DNA of 64,000 nt from Blastomyces gilchristii SLH14081 (Eukaryota > Ascomycota > Eurotiomycetes > Onygenales > Ajellomycetaceae): assembly GCF_000003855.2 (NCBI RefSeq), contig NW_003101649.1:339405-403404 (forward strand). The letters are read 5' to 3'. Below, piece after piece: positions 1 to 13,100 of this stretch. The notes under the pieces are model-generated. The model did no database searches. It saw only the letters and a list, made by a program, of their open reading frames with translations, and was not told the origin of the DNA. Positions within the stretch are counted from its first letter, which is position 1. The number at the start of each line of letters is the position of its first letter. The position numbers and the translations under genes are program-made.

Positions 1-1361
1 TTTCATTTCACTATACACTATGTCTCAGCAGTCAGAACTCAATGACAGATGTTCTCTTATAATAAGAGTAAGATATACCTTCTGATTTAACAGACACCTG
101 TTAAATGAACTGAGAACATCAGCTCTTAGATCTGAAGATATTAGGTGATCAAGATGAAACAACTCATGACACTATATGTACTTCTCTGATTAGAACACTC
201 TCTCTTCAAACTGCTACTAACACTGACACTGACACTGACACTAATACTGATACTGATATCTCAACTTCTTCTGAACCTACACTGAATGAATTGTGATATA
301 TAACAGCTCAAACTGATGAACTTCTTCAAGTACTCACTGAAGCAGTATGTTAAGAAGCATTCTGATTCTCTTCAGAAGTACATATAAGAACTAACATCTC
401 AGAATACTTCATTGATCATAATAACACTCTGTAATTCTGTGAATGCTGTTAAGTCTCTCACTTTAAACTCTTATACCCTCAGATAATGCAAGAGATGCAT
501 GATTTGTATATAATCAGTCACTCAGATTATAAGCAATTGTATTAAATAATCTCTCAAGAGTTCTACTAGTCTGAGATATTAAACAGTATCAGATATCTGA
601 TCTGAAACTGCAACTGTTATTCTTCTATCATCTTATGAAAGAATCATAGAGAAGGCCTACTGAAATCACTCAATATCTCTGATAGAATCTGATAAGATGT
701 AGTAATTGACTTCACTGTGAATCTTTCTGAGAGTAAGAATTGTAGAAATATTGTGATTATCATGAACTGATTGAGCAAAGATATAATATTAAAATCTTGT
801 AATGAGATGAATACTGAATAAGTCACTGAACTCTTTCTACAGAGCTTATTCTATCAGATGCATGAATTATCAAGATCTATAGTATCAGATTACAACTGTC
901 AATGCATAAGTACTCTCTGAACAAGAATCTGTCAAGTTCTCAAGATTATATACTATTTGTCAACTGTCTATCACTCTGAGACTGATGATATATCAGAATA
1001 AATGATTCAGACTGTAAAGAACTATCTGTATAAGTTCTGTAATTATTTACAGAATGATTGACATGACCTTCTTCTGCACACAGAGATTTCTATTAATGAT
1101 TGAGATATTATTTTAACAGATGTAAGCCTGTTCTTCCTTATACATGATTATCACATGAGAGTGTTAAATCTTCTAGAGATTACATAGTTCACAATGAATT
1201 CTCACAGTTCAATTCAGATCACTGATAATATAGTAACAAAGCTCTGAGACATTCATGACTGAGCAGAAGTCTTTATAATGATTGCTAAACAAGATTAAGA
1301 AGATTGAATTAATATTCACTGACATTTCACTGAGTAATATAAGATAGAAGATCTGATGTGA

Positions 1362-1544
1362 TTGAATCTTAAGAATATACAGATTACATGCTCATCTCAT
1401 ACAGTGAATCACTGTCATATCAAGTATAAAGTGATAGAAGTTCTAGACAGTTATAACTACTATCTTGACACATTATCAGAGATTTATAATGTCTTTTATA
1501 TAAGCTTACTCTGTCACACTGTCACTGATCTATTCTCTTCTTAA
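1362..1544 (+). pseudogene. integrase C-terminal (GPY/F) remnant of E1
   Basis: A 60-codon open piece of a decayed integrase C-terminus. It shows the usual Gypsy pattern of a strand-rich module ending in 'xVFHxSLL', here mutated to NVFYISLL. The same module recurs on the minus strand at 2569-2766, 9962-10144 and 15717-15914, which defines the element family. It is followed by a broken tail and the LTR. It is not a functional gene. Confidence 0.75.
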
Positions 1545-1781
1545 CTGACTTCTGAATGACAGCCGCCAGAAATCATAGAAGAAGATAATGAACTTGAATG
1601 AGAGATTGAAGATATTCTTGATGAGAAACCCTGCAGCTGCAGCTGATAATACCTGATGAAATGAGTTAGCTATAATTATCTGATCTGAACTCTGAGCTCT
1701 GTGTTATCTGAGACAGCAGTTCTTGACTGATGAGAACTACATACTCATGACTCTATATCACTTCTGAAAAGAAGAGACTAA

Positions 1782-2067
1782 TGTGATAAACTGCATCTGA
1801 TCAATTATATAGACTATTTCATTTCACTTCATAGATTCTGCTGAAAGCTCTGATTCTCAGTCATCAATTCTTAGCTGAAAAACTCACAGAATTGATATTC
1901 TTTTCACTCTGAAGCTTCACTGTGTACACTGAATTCTTATTCTTCTGCTCTGAAGCTTTACTATGTATGTGTATAAATATTCACTCTGATTGCTGATTTC
2001 TGTACTTTCTCTTGTTTTCTTCTCTAATGTTTTTCAATTTTGTAATATAAGATCTATATATTATACT
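1782..2067 (+). repeat. 3' LTR of E1 (truncated)
   Basis: Begins TGTGATAAACTGCATC, matching the family LTR start TGTGACAGGCTGCGCC after C-to-T and G-to-A changes. It stops at ATTATAC, about 25 bp short of the family end GGCCTCTTACA. The next base opens the LTR of E2 in the opposite orientation. Confidence 0.85.
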
Positions 2068-2361
2068 TGTAAGAGGCCTACGCTGAATGAATTGGTATAA
2101 TATTTATAGGTCTTATATAACAAAGTGAAAAATGTTAAAGAAGAAAAAGACAGAGAAAGTGTGAGAATCAGTGATTGAAGTGAATATTTATATATGTACA
2201 TGATCATGTACGCGGTGAAGCTTCAGAGTAGAAGAATAGAAATTCTGTGAGATTTTCAGCTGAGAATCAGTGATTGAGAATGACTGAGAATCAGAGCTTT
2301 CAGTAAAATCTATGAAGTGCAATAGAATAGTCTATATAATAATTAAGTGCAGTCTGTCACA
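2068..2361 (-). repeat. 3' LTR of E2
   Basis: Plus-strand TGTAAGAGGCCTACGC to GCAGTCTGTCACA, that is, TG...CA in either sense. It carries TATAAATA and, further in, the RIP-altered self-priming match (TGAAAAATGTT on the plus strand). It is slightly longer than the 271-bp LTRs of copy B because of small internal duplications. Confidence 0.85.
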
Positions 2362-2568
2362 TTAGTCCCTCTCTTCTCTAGTTGTGTGTAGTTCTTATTG
2401 ATCAAGAGCCGTGATCTCAGATAATACAGAACTCAGAGTTCAGATTGAGTGATCATGGCTGACTCATTTTATAAGAGAATGTCAGCTGCAGCTACAGAGT
2501 CTCTCATTGAGAATGTTTTCAATCTCTCACTTAAGTTCATTATATTCTTCTATGATTCCTGGCAGCTG

Positions 2569-2766
2569 TCAGTCAGAAGTCAGTTGAGAAGGAAATAAGT
2601 CAGTGATAGTGCAGTGAAACAAGCTCATGTGAAACATATTATAAATCTCTGACAGAGTATCAAGATAATAGTTATGACTCTCTAGAACTTCTGTCACTAT
2701 GTATTTCACATGATGATAATTCAATGTATGAGATGAATATATAGTCTGTATGTTTCTAAGGTTCAA
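2569..2766 (-). pseudogene. integrase C-terminal (GPY/F) remnant of E2
   Basis: A 65-codon open piece aligned with the same module in E1, B and C (LDTLSEIYNMF). It continues slightly further downstream than E1 (SQLTSD). It lies 208 bp from the LTR, as expected for the end of pol. Confidence 0.75.
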
Positions 2767-5700
2767 TTATATAAGATCTTCTATCTTATACTACTCTGCA
2801 GAATCTCATCAGATATTGACTTGATCTTCTTAATCTTGTTTAATACTTGTTGTGAAGATCTTCTGCTCAGTTGTAGATATCTTAAAGCTACATCACTATA
2901 TTATTAATGATCTGAATTGAACTGTGAGAGTTCAGTGTGAACTGTGTGATCTCTAGAAGATTTAACACTTTTATATAAAAACTATGTATAAGAAAGAACA
3001 GGCTTACATCTGTCAAGATAGCATCTCAGCTGTTGATAGTGATCTCTGTGTGTAGAATAAGATCATGACAATTATCTTATAAGTAATTACAGAACTTATG
3101 AAGATAATTCTTTACAGTCTGAATTATCTGTTCTGATACATCATTGATCTTGAGGTGATAGACAGTTGATGAATGCTGTATAATCTTGAGCACTTGACAG
3201 ATTCTTGTTCAGAGAATGCTCATGAATTGATGACTCTGATCTGATACTATAGATCTTGATAATTCATACATTCAACAGAATAAGCTCTGTAGAAAAGCTT
3301 CAGTGACTTATTCAACATTCATCTTATTATAAGGTTTCAATATTACATCTTTACTCAATCAGTTCATAATAACTAGAATGTTTCTGTAACTCTTACTCTC
3401 AGAGAGATTAATAATGAAGTTAATTATCACATCTTATCAGATTCTATCAGAGATATTAAGTAGTTTCAGCAGGTCTTTTCTACAGTTCTTTTATAACATG
3501 ATGAAAGAATAATTATTATAGTTTCAGATAAAACATCTGATGCTGTTTAATATCTTGAGTCAGTAGAACTCTCAAGAGATCATTCAGTACAGTTGTTTAT
3601 AACCTGAATAATCAGTTATATAAGAATTATGCATCTCTTGCATTATCTGAGTGTGTAAGAATTCAGAGTGAGAGATTCAGTATTGTTCATGAAATTACAG
3701 AGTATTATTATCATTAACTAAGCATTCTGAGATCTCAGTTCTTATATGTAGTTCTGAAGAGAATTAAGATGATTCTTGATATATTGCTTTAATAAGTACT
3801 TGAAGAAGTTCATTAGTTTGAGCTGTTGTATGTTAGAATTTATTCAGTGTAGATTTGAGAGATATTCTGATTAATGAAGTATGCATAGTGTCATGAGTGA
3901 TCTTATTGTGATTAACTAATATCTTCAGATTTAAGAGCTGATATTCTCAGTTCATTCAACATATGTCTGTTATATCAGAGAATATATCTTACTCTCATTA
4001 TAAGAGAGCATCTGTCATTGAGTTCTAACTGCTGAGATAATAGTGTATAGTGAAATGAAAACATCTTAATAGCTTGAATCATCATATCTGATGTTTAATA
4101 CGCTTACAGATAATTGTGAAATACTTGAGATTCTTATAATCTGTGATTGTTTTAAATTTGAAGACACTTCAGAGTTCAGAGTCTCATTCTTCTAGATAGT
4201 GTATAATTATGAGAAGTTTCTTGTCATAGATCTCATAGATGCATTCAGTGAGACTCAACTTTTTAAACATGAAGATGTATAATTATAAGATATCTTCATC
4301 ATTATATTATAATATAGCTCTCTCTGTAATATAGTCAGAGAAGTCAGCTTCAATAACTATTTCACAGTCAGAGTCAAATGTTATTAGCAGAGAAGTACTA
4401 ATAAACATCTTCTTTATCTGTGTAAATACAGTACTAATGTCTGCTGATTATTAAAATACTGAGTTCTTCTTAGTGAGTTCTGTAAGTAATCTCACAATAT
4501 CTGAGAAGTTTTGTATAAATTTCTGATAGAAGTTAGTTAATCTGGTGAAGCTTCATACACTCTTCACAGTATATGAAGCTTCTCATTCAAGAATGACAGA
4601 GACTTTCTCAGAATTCATTTAAATTCTCTTATCAGCTTCTATGATAAAATCTAGATATTTTATACTCTTGACTTTAAAATCACACTTGTCAATATATATT
4701 GATAGTTCTGCTTCTTATAATCATTGTAATACTCTTTACATGTATTTTTAATGTTCTTTTCTTAACTCATCAGTGAAGATGAGAATGTCATTGAGATATA
4801 CAGATATGAACTTATTAAGAAACTCTCAGAGTGCTCAGTTGATATACTTCTGAAAGATACTGAGAGCATTAGCTAGTTCAAAGAGTGTGACTACTTATTC
4901 AAAGTGACTATAACATGTTTAAAATGCTGTAAGTCATTCATCTTCTTCAGTAATATAAATTTTATAAAATGTGATAATGACATCTAGTTTTATAAATTAT
5001 TGAGCTTGTCTGATATAAGCTAGAGATTCATTGATAAGAGATAAAGAATAGCAGTTCTACTTGATTGATCTGTTCAATTTTTAATAGTTCACACAGAATT
5101 GAAGTTCTTCATCTGATTTCTTTGCAAAGAGAATAGACACTGTAGTGAAACAGTTGCTAATATATATGAATTCTTTATTCAATAGATTATTGAGTGTCAT
5201 TTGAAGAAGAAGAAGTTCATCTCAGAACATGTTATAAAGACAGTCTTATAGTAAGTTAACATCTTTGTCATTCTTCTCTTTCAACTCGATACTGTGATTC
5301 ACTTCTGAACCTTGTAAGAGAGATAGATTTGTAACATTATTATCTTATTGAAAGACATCTAGATATTCATGATATTATTGAGAAAGGTTTATATAAGAAT
5401 CTGTTATTGTAACATGAGATAACTTTTCTAGAGTCTTTTTAATATTGACTAGACTGATGAAGTAGATTGTTACATTATTCTGCTATCAGTAATCTTTTCA
5501 GTGACTTCTTTTTCAGAGCATTTCATAAGTGTTGACAGAGATCTGTGTCAGATTCATAGTCTTGTGAATATCATCTTCATAGACTCTATTATTATTAGAA
5601 AATATTAAGCTTCTGTTTTAAGTGTTCAATAAGATGCCTTGTTCAGATAGTTAGACAAGTTCTAATATAATATCATAATCAAGATTATCAACTTTATATA

Positions 5701-5997
5701 CATAGGCATCTTCATATTGATGTTCTCTGATATCTATGTTTAGCTTTACTATGTAATGAATTCAAATATTCTTTGAGTCATTGAATTCCGTGAGAAGTCA
5801 GAGTTGTGATAAGGGAATATGCTGAAGGTTGTAGCATTTTATAACTGAAGATTTAATCATTGTATAATAACATAGATCACTGTCTATCATGACTTTTATA
5901 TTATACATATTATCAATCACAGTAGATATAAGAATCATATTCATTGTCATTTTCTCTTCAAAGTATTGACATTCAATCTCTTCAAGCTTCTGTTTGT

Positions 5998-8900
5998 ATT
6001 ATTATTATTATTATTATTCTTCAATTATAGATGTATGCAGTCAGAGACTATGATATCTACCTGAGAACTTTTAGTTCTCAGGGTTTTTCCTATATCTGTA
6101 AAGTAAACTATTATACATTCACCGATTTCAGATATGCAAAATCAGAAAATTCCAGCTCAGAATACAACAACTGTTTACAAATTGCAGTGTCTTAACATCT
6201 TCTGACACTTTGAAACCATTTGACAATATCATGACAAAGGAAAAGAGAACACAGTCTTAAAGATAGACACATTAAATAGATAGATAGAAAGAAACTGAAA
6301 GAAAAAGATAAAGTAAAGAGAGACTGTAACAAAACAAATTATTAAAAGATAGTATATAGCTCTTTTAACAGACTATATCTGATTGATTTTCTCCTCTTCA
6401 TATTCAGATATTTCTGAATTTAGTCATTTTCTTGTAGCTGCTTGAGTTTCTGATAGAAAGTCTATTAAGTATTTAATTTCTGTCTCAGTTGAGAATAAGA
6501 ATCTCATATTTAATTAATTTAGATCATACTTCTCTTTCAATCTGGCTCTGAGACTATTGTATAATGCACAGTGTATTATAATATACTCAGGATTCTCATT
6601 TGCATTGCAGAATGAGCATTCTATTGAGTTAAATCTATCATCAAATCTTTGTATATAAGATTTGAAATAGCCATGTTCTAGTTTCAGCTGTATTATAGAT
6701 GAGAAAATTTTCTTTTTCAATTTAATTGAACAAGATTTTCACTTGGGTTTTGTTTCAAATCTTGCATAATGTATACTCTTCTTTTGTTTCTGTCAGCTTT
6801 CATTTCACTTGTCTAAACAAGATTCTTTTATTTTTCTCTTTATAAAAGACCAGGACATAATTTTTTGAATAGATCTGCTTAATTCTGCACCCTTTTTTAC
6901 AGCTGAATCAGCCAATTCATTGTCATGAATATTCATATAAGCAGGAACTCAGTGCAGATGAATTATCAGCTTTGATATTCTTCTCTTCTGAATTTTCAAA
7001 ACAGAGTTTAAGATCAGTTCAAGATTCATTTAATCATTATAAATCTGACTATTTCTAAGTCTTTTTAAAGCAGCTTGACTATCAGAGAATATTTATATCT
7101 CTTTCAAATCATTTCCTCTTTTATAAGATTTTATTTCAATGAGTTTGAAAGCTTTCACTATTATAAATAATTCAGCATCAAAGACTTCAGATTCACAGCC
7201 TAAATTTCAGAAATCTGAGATAAAATTGATATTATCTTTAGTATAAGCAATGCCTGTGCCTAATCTATTCAAATTCTCATTTTTTGAGTCATCTGAATAA
7301 ATCAGAATAGAGTCTTTTATATTGATTATAGAAATTCTCTTCAAATGCTGTTCATATTTTTTCTCTTTAGATAGTTCATTTATTTGTAAGTCTATAAGAG
7401 ATTCAAGCTTTTCTCTTCAGAGAGATAACTTCTCATGATCAACTTTTTCAATATTTAAAGAAGAAAATTGATTTTTAATCAGAGAGCATAGTCTGTACAG
7501 TTGAGAAGACATTTTCTTTGAAGAATTATTTTCATTTTAATTAAGAAATCTATTTCAATTCAGTTCATTTCCAGAGTTAATTGATGAAAATGAAGAAGAG
7601 ACTCTTTCTCTGATTATATGATTTAAGCTCATCTTTATAACTCTCAGAGCATAGTTCATACAGGCCTTTTCAAATCTAATAGTAGAAGAAGGAATTGAAG
7701 CTTCAATTTTCATTGCTTTAATAGAAGATGATTTGAATGCTCTCAGAATTCTTCTCAAGGCTCTGTTTTACAGACTTTGAAAGAGTTCAGTGAAATTCTC
7801 TTAATTATTTCATCAATCTTGAACTTCATAATCAGCTACTGATGTAATACAGGTTATATATAACTGTCTTGTAGCCTGGAAGAATAGACCTCTCTCTGTA
7901 TTTGATAGTCTGATTATGTTATTCAATAGTCTTTCTGCCTTGACAGTTCTTTGTTAAATGTGATATTTAAAATTCAACTTGAAGTTTAATCATACTTCTA
8001 ATCATTTGACATTTACACTGGGTTTAATCTCTCTATTTAAAAGAGTTAGAGATAGTTCTTTCTCATTGAATCTAGAAAAGAAATGAATTAACTCAGTTTT
8101 ATTCATATCAAATTGAATTTGATTGATATCTGCTCTAACAAAGATTTTCTTTGCAGCTTCTTCAATCACTTTCAAATTCTCTTTGATAGTTTTTGAGCTG
8201 TAGACTAGATCAATATCATTCATATAACTCAGAGATCACACTATTCTCATATTTCTATTTTTGAATAGATATGCAGTATATATTGCAAATAAAATGAGTG
8301 AGATTAAAGATTCTTACAGTACTTCTATTTTTATCTCAGTCTTGTCTTATTTCATTTCATCACAGAAAAGTGGTATAATTCTTTTAGATATAAAACAGTT
8401 AACTCATTTTATTAGAGAAAGTGACAGTTTTAACATCTTCAAAGTCTGAATTAACTTTTACTTTGAAACATGATCAAATGCTTCTTTTATATCAATAAAA
8501 ACTGTAGTTGAGATCAGATTTTCATGCTTTGCTATTTAAATATCATGAACAACTGAGAGAACAGTATCAATTACAGAACACTGTTTTCTATCTCTCATTT
8601 CTTCACTGAATAAAAGAGAATTACTGATAGAGCTTATAAAAGATAGTTAAGTAGCTATTATCTTTTCTAAAACCTTTTCTAGACAGTTCAATAGAGATAT
8701 TACTCTATATGACTTAGAAATTGAAGTTTTTGTATTAGGTTTTGCAAGAATCACTTCAGTGGCTTCTCTCCAGCATTCAGAATAATATTCATTTTTCAAG
8801 AGATTGAAAAAGAGCTCAAAATATTCATTCTTTAAGTAGAAGTATATATTTTGAATAATCAAGTGATTAATTGAATCAGGCCCTGCAGCAGTTTTAACTG

Positions 8901-9323
8901 AACTTGAGAAGATAGCTGACTCTAATTCCTCTTGAGTAAGATCAGGCCATTCCCAGTCATTTTCATCAATATAGGTGAGAAGTGACATATTCTCTTCCTC
9001 TGAATCTGAATCTGATGAGTTTTGAAAGAGAGTTCTTATAAAAGCTTGACATTTTTTCTCAAAAGAGTTTGCTGTATATGATTCATTCTGAAACTCATAT
9101 TCTAAGATTGGAAGTTTTGCTACACTTCTTGTTTTAGTATAGTTAAAAGCTTTAAAAACTTCCTTTCCTTGTGCTTCTTCAAGAAATTTATTCCAGCAGT
9201 CTGTTTTAGCTCTTTTAATATCTGAAAAATATTCATTTCTGACAGCTTTGAACTCTTTATCAGAAATTATATCATTCTTCCAATCTCTTCTAGTAGCAGC
9301 CAATTGTTTCCTTTCAGATATGA
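5998..9323 (-). mobile_element. Tad-like LINE, copy 1, 5'-truncated
   Basis: Non-LTR retrotransposon on the minus strand. From its 3' end it shows an (AAT)n tail after CTATAATTGAAG, a 3' UTR with a hairpin (6061-6081), a C-terminal C-x2-C...C knuckle (6514-6720), RNase H and reverse transcriptase segments. It is truncated inside ORF2, upstream of the RT fingers, so ORF1 and the endonuclease are absent. It aligns over its length with the copies at 19933-27526 and 61795-64000. The tail abuts E2 and the truncated end abuts A at a different point of the Gypsy map, so no target duplication is seen. Confidence 0.88.
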
Positions 9324-9345
9324 TAAGTTCTGTAAGTGATCTCAT
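6514..9345 (-). pseudogene. LINE copy 1 ORF2 remnant (RT, RNase H, zinc knuckle)
   Basis: Broken ORF2. The longest open piece, 8647-9345 (its last 20-odd codons upstream enter the flanking Gypsy), holds the region before and into the RT fingers (TAAGPDSINHLIIQN, then SYRVISLLNCLEKVLEKII). 8002-8223 begins MNDIDLVYSS: the catalytic motif C reads Y-M-N-D, so one aspartate is changed, as G-to-A mutation would do. 7555-7758 is the thumb or connection region and 6514-6720 the terminal C-x2-C knuckle. In-frame stops separate the pieces. It is not functional. Confidence 0.8.
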
Positions 9346-9453
9346 GGTATCTGAGAAGTTTTATATAAATAACTGATAGAAGTTAGTAAATTCAATGAAG
9401 TTTTATACATTCTTCACAGTATATGAAGCTTCTCATTCAAGAATAATGAAGAT
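9324..9453 (-). mobile_element. Gypsy element A, fragment 1
   Basis: Reverse-transcriptase-region sequence of the main Gypsy family, matching about 4480-4605 in E2. It ends with AAGAT (9449-9453), the left target duplication of B. The element resumes at 15129 after B. Its 3' half (RNase H, integrase, 3' LTR) is not present to the left. Confidence 0.8.
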
Positions 9454-9724
9454 TGTAAGAGGCCTACGCCGAATAGATCGGTATAATATATAGGTCTTAT
9501 AATACAAAAGTAAAAAATGTTAGAGAAGAAAAGAAAGAGAAAGTGCAGAAATCAGTGATCAGAGTGAATATTAATATATGTACATAGTGAAGCTTCAGAG
9601 CAGAAGAATAGAAATTTCATAAGTCTTTCAGCTAAGAATCAGTGACTGAGAATCAGAGCTTTCAGTGAAATCTGTCAAGTGTAATGAAATAGTCTATATA
9701 ATTGATCAGACACAGCCTGCCACA
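9454..9724 (-). repeat. 3' LTR of B
   Basis: 271 bp, plus-strand TGTAAGAGGCCTACGC to GCCTGCCACA. It keeps more CpG sites than the partner LTR at 14858. Confidence 0.9.
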
Positions 9725-9961
9725 TTAGTCTTCTGTTTTCAGAAGTGATATAGAGTTGTGAGTGCATAGTTCTCATCAGTCAAGAACTGCTGTCTTGAAT
9801 AATTCAGAGCTTGAAGTTCAGATTGAGTGATCATAGTTAACTCATTTCATAAGATATTATCAGCTGCGGCTGTAGAGTCTCTTATCAAGAATATCTTCAA
9901 TCTCTTATTCAAGTTTGTTATGTTCTTCTATGATCCCTGGCAGCTGTCAGTTAGAAGTCAG

Positions 9962-10144
9962 TTAAGAAGAGAATAGATTGATGACAGTGCAGTGAAGCAA
10001 GCTTGTATAAAAGTTATCATGAATCTCTGATAATGTGTCAAGATGATAGTTATAGCGGTCTAGAACTTCTATCACTTTATACTTTGTATGATAATAATTC
10101 AGTGTGTGAGATAAGTGCATGATCTGTATATTCTTAAGATTCAA
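9962..10144 (-). pseudogene. integrase C-terminal (GPY/F) remnant of B
   Basis: Sixty open codons with YKVIEVLDRYNYHLDTLSEI. It lies 238 bp from the 3' LTR, like its counterparts. The rest of pol upstream is interrupted by stops. Confidence 0.75.
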
Positions 10145-13100
10145 CCATATCAGATCTTATATCTTATATTACTCAGTGAGAGCTTGATGAACATTGATTC
10201 AGTTCTCTTAATCTTGTTTAGCACTTGTCATGAAGACTTCTGCTGAGTCACAGATGTCTTGAAGCTTTATTACTATATTATTGACAATCTGAATCAGACT
10301 GCAGAGATTTAGTGTGAACTGTGAAATCTCTAGAAGATTCAACACTGTCATATAATAACTGTGTATAAGAAAGAATGAGCTTATATCTGTTGAGACAGCA
10401 TCTTGAACATTGATAGTGATCTCTGTGTGTAGAAGAAGATCATATCAATCATCTTATAAGTGATTACAGAACTTATAAAGATAATTCTTTACAGTCTGAA
10501 TTGTCGGTTCTGATGCATCATCAGTCTCAGAGTGATAGATAGTTAATAAACAGTGTGTAATCTTGAGAACTTGATAGATTCTTATTCAGATAGTGCTTAT
10601 AAATTGACAGCTCTGATCTGATACTATAGATCTCAGTAATATATACATCGGATAGAATGAGCTCTGTAGAAAGACTTCAGTGACTTGTTTGATATTTATC
10701 TTATTACAAGATTCTAATATTACATCTTTACTCAATCAGTTTATGATAATCAGAATGTTTCTGTAAGTCTTACTCTCAGAGAGATTAATAATGAAGTCAA
10801 TTATCATCTCTTATCAGATTCTATCAGAGATATTAAGCAGTTTCAGCAGGCCTTTTCTACAATTCTTTCATAAAGTGATAGAGAAACAATGATTGCAGTT
10901 TCAGACAAAGTGTCTTATGCTGTTCAATATCTTAGATCAGTAGAATTCTCAAGAGATCATTTAATACAGTTATTCATAATCTGAATAATTCATTATATAT
11001 AAATTATGCATCTCTTGCATTATCTGAGTGTGTAGAGGTTTGAACTGAAAGACTCAATATTGTTCACAGAATTGCAGAGTATTATTATCATCAATTGAAT
11101 ATTCTGAGATGTTGATCTTTATACATAGTTCTGAAGAAAATTGAGATACTTCTTATTAAACTACTTCAGTAAGAATCTGAAGAAGTTCATCAGCTCAGAC
11201 TGTTATATATCACAGTTTATTCAGTGTGAGAGAAGTTGAGATATTAATATCAGTGTCAGTGACAGTTCAGAGAGGGAATATTCTAATTAGAGAAGTGTAT
11301 ATAGTGTTATGAGTTGTTTCATCTTGATCAACTAATATCTTCAGATCTAAGAGTTAATGTTCTCAGTTCATTCAATGAGTGTCTGTTATATTAAAAGACA
11401 TATCTTACTCTTATTATGAGAAAACATCTGTCATTGAGTTCTAGCTGCTAAGGTGATAGTGTATAGTGAAATGAAAATAGCTTAATAGCTCAGATCATTG
11501 CATCTGATGTTCAGTGAGCTTCTAGATAATTGTAAAATGCTTGAGATTCTTATTATCTGTAATTATCTCAAATTTGAAGACACTTCAGAGTTCAGAGTCT
11601 CATTCTTCTAGACAGTGTATAATTATAAGAAGTTTCTTATCATAGATCTCATAATTGTATTCAGTGAGACTCAGTTTCTTAGATATGAAGATGCATGATT
11701 GTAAGATATCTTCATCATTATATTATGATATAGCTTCTTCTGTGACATAGAGAAATCAGCTTCAATAACTGTCTTATAATCAGATTCAAATGTTATCAGA
11801 AGAGAGGTATTAATGAATATCTTCTTCATCTATATGAATGTGACTTCAGTGTTCACTAATTACTGAAATACTGAGTTCTTCTTAATAAGTTCTGTAAATG
11901 ATCTCACAATATCTGAGAAGTTTCATATAAATCACTGATAGAAGTTAGCAAATCTGATAAAGTTTATATATCTTTCACAGTATGTGAAGCTTCTTACTCA
12001 AGAATAGCAAAGATCTTCTCAGAATTCATTTGAATTCTCTTATCCACTTCTATGATAAAATATAGATATTTTATACTTTTGACTTTGAAATCACACTTAT
12101 CAATATCTATTGATAGTTCTATCTCTTGTAATTATTATATTACTCTCTGTACATGTTCTTGATATTTCTTTCTGAATTCATTGATGAAGATGAGAATGTC
12201 ATCTAGATATATAGATACAAACTCATTAAGAATTAAGAAAATCTTAAAGTACTCAGTTAATATACTTCTGAAATGTACTGAGAGCATTAGTCAGTTCAAA
12301 GAATGTGACTACTCATTTAAAGAGATTATAACATGTTCAGAATACTGTAAGTCATTCATCTTCTTCAGTGATACAAATCTTATGAAACACAGTGATGACA
12401 TCTAACTTTGTAAATCATTGAACTCATCTGATATATGCTAGAATTTTATTGATAAGAGATAAGAGATAATAATCTTTCTTTATCACTCTGTTCAGATCTT
12501 GATAGTTCATACAGAATTGAAGTTCTTTATCTGATTTCTTTGTAAAGAGAATAGAAGCTACAGTAAAAGAGTTACTCATATATATAAATTTCTTATTTAA
12601 CAGATTATTGAGTGTCTTCTGAAGAAGATGAAGTTCATCTCAAAAGATATATTATAAAGAGAGCCTTATAATAACTCAGAGTTCTTATTATTTTTCTTTT
12701 TTAACTTGATACTGTGATTCACTTCTGAGCCTTGTAAAGAGAGTATATTCATAATGTTATCTTATTGAAAGACATCTAGATATTCATGATAGTATTGAGA
12801 GAGTTTTATGTGAGAATCTGTTATTATAGTACAGAATAACTTCTCTAAAGCTTTCTTAATATCAGTCAGACTGATAGAATAGATTGATATATAATTCTGC
12901 TGTTAATGACTTTGTCAGTAGTCTTACTGATGACTTCTTTTTCAGAGTATTTCATAAGTGTTGATAGAGATCTGTGTAAGGTTCATAGTTTTATAAATAT
13001 TATCTTCATAAATTCTATTATTGTTAGAGAATATTAAAACTCTTGTTTTAAGCATTCAATAAGATGCTTTATTCAGGTAGTCAGACAAGTTTTATCATAA

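Larger units (their letters stand above)
1..2067 (+). mobile_element. Gypsy element E1, 3' part (RIP-mutated)
   Basis: Right-hand part of a Ty3/Gypsy retrotransposon read on the plus strand, running from the integrase region into a 3' LTR at 1782-2067. Around 970-1100 the broken frame still reads like the 'FHPQTDGQSER' core of retroviral-type integrases, and 1362-1544 keeps the GPY/F-type module (YKVIEVLDSYNYYLDTLSEI). Stops are mostly TGA where TGG is expected, and TAA/TAG, which suggests RIP. The segment is the reverse complement, with many transitions, of 2361 to about 4060. The 3' LTR lacks its last roughly 25 bp because element E2 begins there. The left end leaves the window. An ACTGAC-type hexamer run lies at about 220-258. 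Confidence 0.85.
2068..5997 (-). mobile_element. Gypsy element E2, 3' part (RIP-mutated)
   Basis: Minus-strand copy of the same Gypsy family as E1: 3' LTR (2068-2361), integrase C-terminus (2569-2766), integrase core, RNase H and reverse transcriptase (the YLDD motif near 4790 reads YLND), and part of the protease region. It stops abruptly at about 5997, where a LINE 3' tail begins. Its 5' LTR and gag (roughly 2 kb by comparison with copy B) are missing. Mutations are almost all transitions. E2 probably landed in the 3' LTR of E1. Confidence 0.85.
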
